Below are positions 61,870 to 64,000 of a stretch of DNA of 64,000 nt, in pieces. Below the pieces are notes generated by a model. The model saw nothing but the letters and a program-made list of their open reading frames with translations, was not told the origin of the DNA and did not search any database. The position numbers and the translations under genes were made by a program. The stretch is from contig NC_061064.1 of the NCBI RefSeq assembly GCF_021917145.1, positions 5,782,091-5,846,090 on the forward strand, given 5' to 3'. This DNA is from Hypomesus transpacificus (Eukaryota > Chordata > Actinopteri > Osmeriformes > Osmeridae). Position 1 is the first letter of the stretch; every line of letters begins with the position of its first letter.

Positions 61870-64000
61870 AGTGAGCTCTCCCTCGGCCCATGTATCTCAG
61901 TCCTTGACTGGTCAACCGTAAACCCCTTGCGCCTCAACCCTCCAATCCTTCAAAACGTACCCCTTAACCCTCACCTAAGCCCTCGATCCTTGATCTGGAA
62001 TTGAAGACGTGGTGACCAGAACACAAAGACTGGTTTGGGGTCTACTTTCCTCCTGACAGTCCCCTCAGGACTCTGAACTTGTGTCTGGCCAGGGGACCTG
62101 TATCTGGGACACAACCTCATCCCTGTTGTGGCTCACTAGACGGTTACAGTTATAAGGCACCAGACAGGGAGCACACAACACTGACAAGACAAGAGATGAA
62201 CTGCCATTTTAGAGTTGAAGGATTATCTCCCGAAACTCGGAAGCATTCCAACATGCTAGTCGTCATCCAGTGAGACGGTGGCATTGTTGGGTCAGCTTCT
62301 TGCCATCTGCCTGCAGGTTGACAGAATAGTTCCAAGTGTCGAAGCCACAGACACACTTTATGATTATTTCCGACACATTCAAAGTTTGGAACTGGTTTGA
62401 GTACAGTTGGAAGATCTCCATTGCCATCTTCACAGTGTACGTGTACTGGATGAAAAGTCATCCTTTTGTTCTTTATCTCCATCTGTCCCTCTTTCTCTCT
62501 GTATTTCTTTTCTCGATTACTTACAGTATCAATCCAGCCACAGTGAATAATCGGATTAGAGGAGATCTGACGACCATACCAGTTTGTGTTGCTCTCAGTA
62601 CCAATGTGATGCATTTTGTGCTTTTGTACCATGTCATGTTTTTATGGGCAGCAACAGTTTTTATTTTATGTTCATATTTTATGCGACACGGTTTTGGTTT
62701 GCGACCATGTTCTGTCATTGTTGAGATGTTGTGTTCTGTGAGTTGGAAGTGTGGAACAGCATGGTATGTGTATACTAGTGATTGCATGGTCTACATTTAG
62801 CTTCAAAAACTGTTTTTATGTTAAAGCAAGACTTGAACCTTTGCGTAAACCCTCTTTGTAGAAATCCTTAGTCAGGCAAACCAAGGACATGCACTCCACC
62901 AACGATGAGTTTAGGGTTAGCATGAAAGTACATGAATATCTCGTCATCCCAATGTTATTTGGACTTCATATTAAAAGTGTCAAACACAACACAATCCATT
63001 CAATGTGAGCATTACTGTAAATACCTAATAGGCTGGAAAAACGTTCACAGCAAAGGAGAGTCATCTAGTCATTCTCTCATTCATTTGCCATATTTACTGT
63101 ATGTGTTGTATGTCGATACACGTTAAGTGTGTGTGTGCGCGAGTTTGCATGAGTGTTTTCATGTCTGAGCCATGCCTGTGTGTGCGTAACTGAACCAACA
63201 GCATAAGCAGATCCTGATTAGTGACATATCCCAAGCGAAAAAAAGATTATACTTAAAGTGAACTTGCAAAGTATAAGCACAACCTTACTTTAATATATCA
63301 AAGTTGTCGATAAGTATGTGAATATACACTTCTAATTGAATTGAAAAAGAGAATGAAAATGTATTTTCATTCTCTCATCAAATATACTCTCATCAAATAT
63401 TTCTAAATGAGATAAGCGTCCTCTTTTTCCCGCCTGGGATAAAAGTACCTATTTCCCAGTCTGTTTTTGACAGTCAGTTGTATTGTTGACATTGCTTTCA
63501 TATTTTTGTAATTATTAAACTATCATGTCTACTGTTCTTTTGTTCTCCATTTGATTGACAAAGAAACACATTTATTTGGTACTTTCCACATTTAAGATGT
63601 TTGTCCAGTCCAAACAAGAGAGACTCAACACTCGTTTACGTACCAGTTTTACTTCAAATTCCTATGAAAAGCAAACATGCTGTTTGGACACAGACGAACT
63701 GTAAATTGTTCAAAGCTGATGGTCGACCCGTGCTCTGCCAAGTTTAGTAAACTGATCACTGTCGTGCATTCATTCATGCCATTCTCACATTACACTATCA
63801 TGTCATTTACAAAGCCTTGCTCTTACACACTCTTTGTACCACACACACACAATAACCATCTGTCTGTACACACTACCATTTAAACCTTAAGAGTAGATTT
63901 CAGTTGTGGTAGTGTGGGTCAAAATGATAAAACAAAGAATAGAATTGAACCAATGGGAATCCAGTCGGTTATGTGGCACTCTTTTTGGAGATGGTGCTTG
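61870..64000. other. nectin 3' UTR and downstream sequence
   Basis: The sequence after the stop is AT-rich with no recognisable coding exon. ATTAAA at 63514-63519 is a possible poly(A) signal. No repeat family was recognised up to the window end. Confidence 0.45.

Overview
The window is nuclear DNA of a ray-finned (teleost) fish. The evidence is compact multi-exon vertebrate genes with GT-AG introns, dense CA and GA microsatellites, small foldback DNA transposons, and four copies of a tRNA-derived SINE with a tail of the kind common in teleosts. I cannot name the species. Fourteen protein-coding genes could be followed exon by exon. For the thirteen with both ends in the window, exon lengths sum to whole codons; the fourteenth (yap1) is cut by the left edge, and its exon phases agree. 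No rRNA genes, functional tRNA genes, CRISPR arrays or retroviral remains were seen.

Layout, left block (1-32 kb): yap1 (minus, 3' end outside the window), cfap300 (minus), angptl5 (plus), trpc6 (plus) and arhgap42 (minus, tail to tail with trpc6). This is the gene set of human 11q22.1, but without CEP126 and PGR, which interrupt the human order. Middle block (33.6-44.3 kb, all plus): two type II membrane C-type lectins with coiled-coil stalks and EPN/WND sugar-binding motifs, then the three complement C1q chains in the order A-C-B. Right block (45-62 kb): a four-exon gene I do not recognise, built of short repeated Gln-aromatic-Pro modules; bud13 (minus); thy1 (minus); and a nectin-1-like adhesion receptor (plus). 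BUD13, THY1 and NECTIN1 all lie at human 11q23.3.

The genes do not form a single pathway. The membrane lectins and C1q chains are a local group of innate immune recognition genes, and thy1 and the nectin are a divergent pair of immunoglobulin-superfamily surface proteins. cfap300, and possibly the unnamed gene, are ciliary. yap1 (Hippo pathway), trpc6 (calcium entry) and arhgap42 (RhoA inactivation) share an ancestral neighbourhood rather than an operon-like logic.

The most unusual points are a 24-bp minisatellite in trpc6 that repeats an exon end together with its splice donor in frame, C1q-head introns that differ between the three C1q paralogs, the unnamed modular gene, and a near-perfect 31-bp hairpin in the first nectin intron. 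I found no convincing wholly new biological system.
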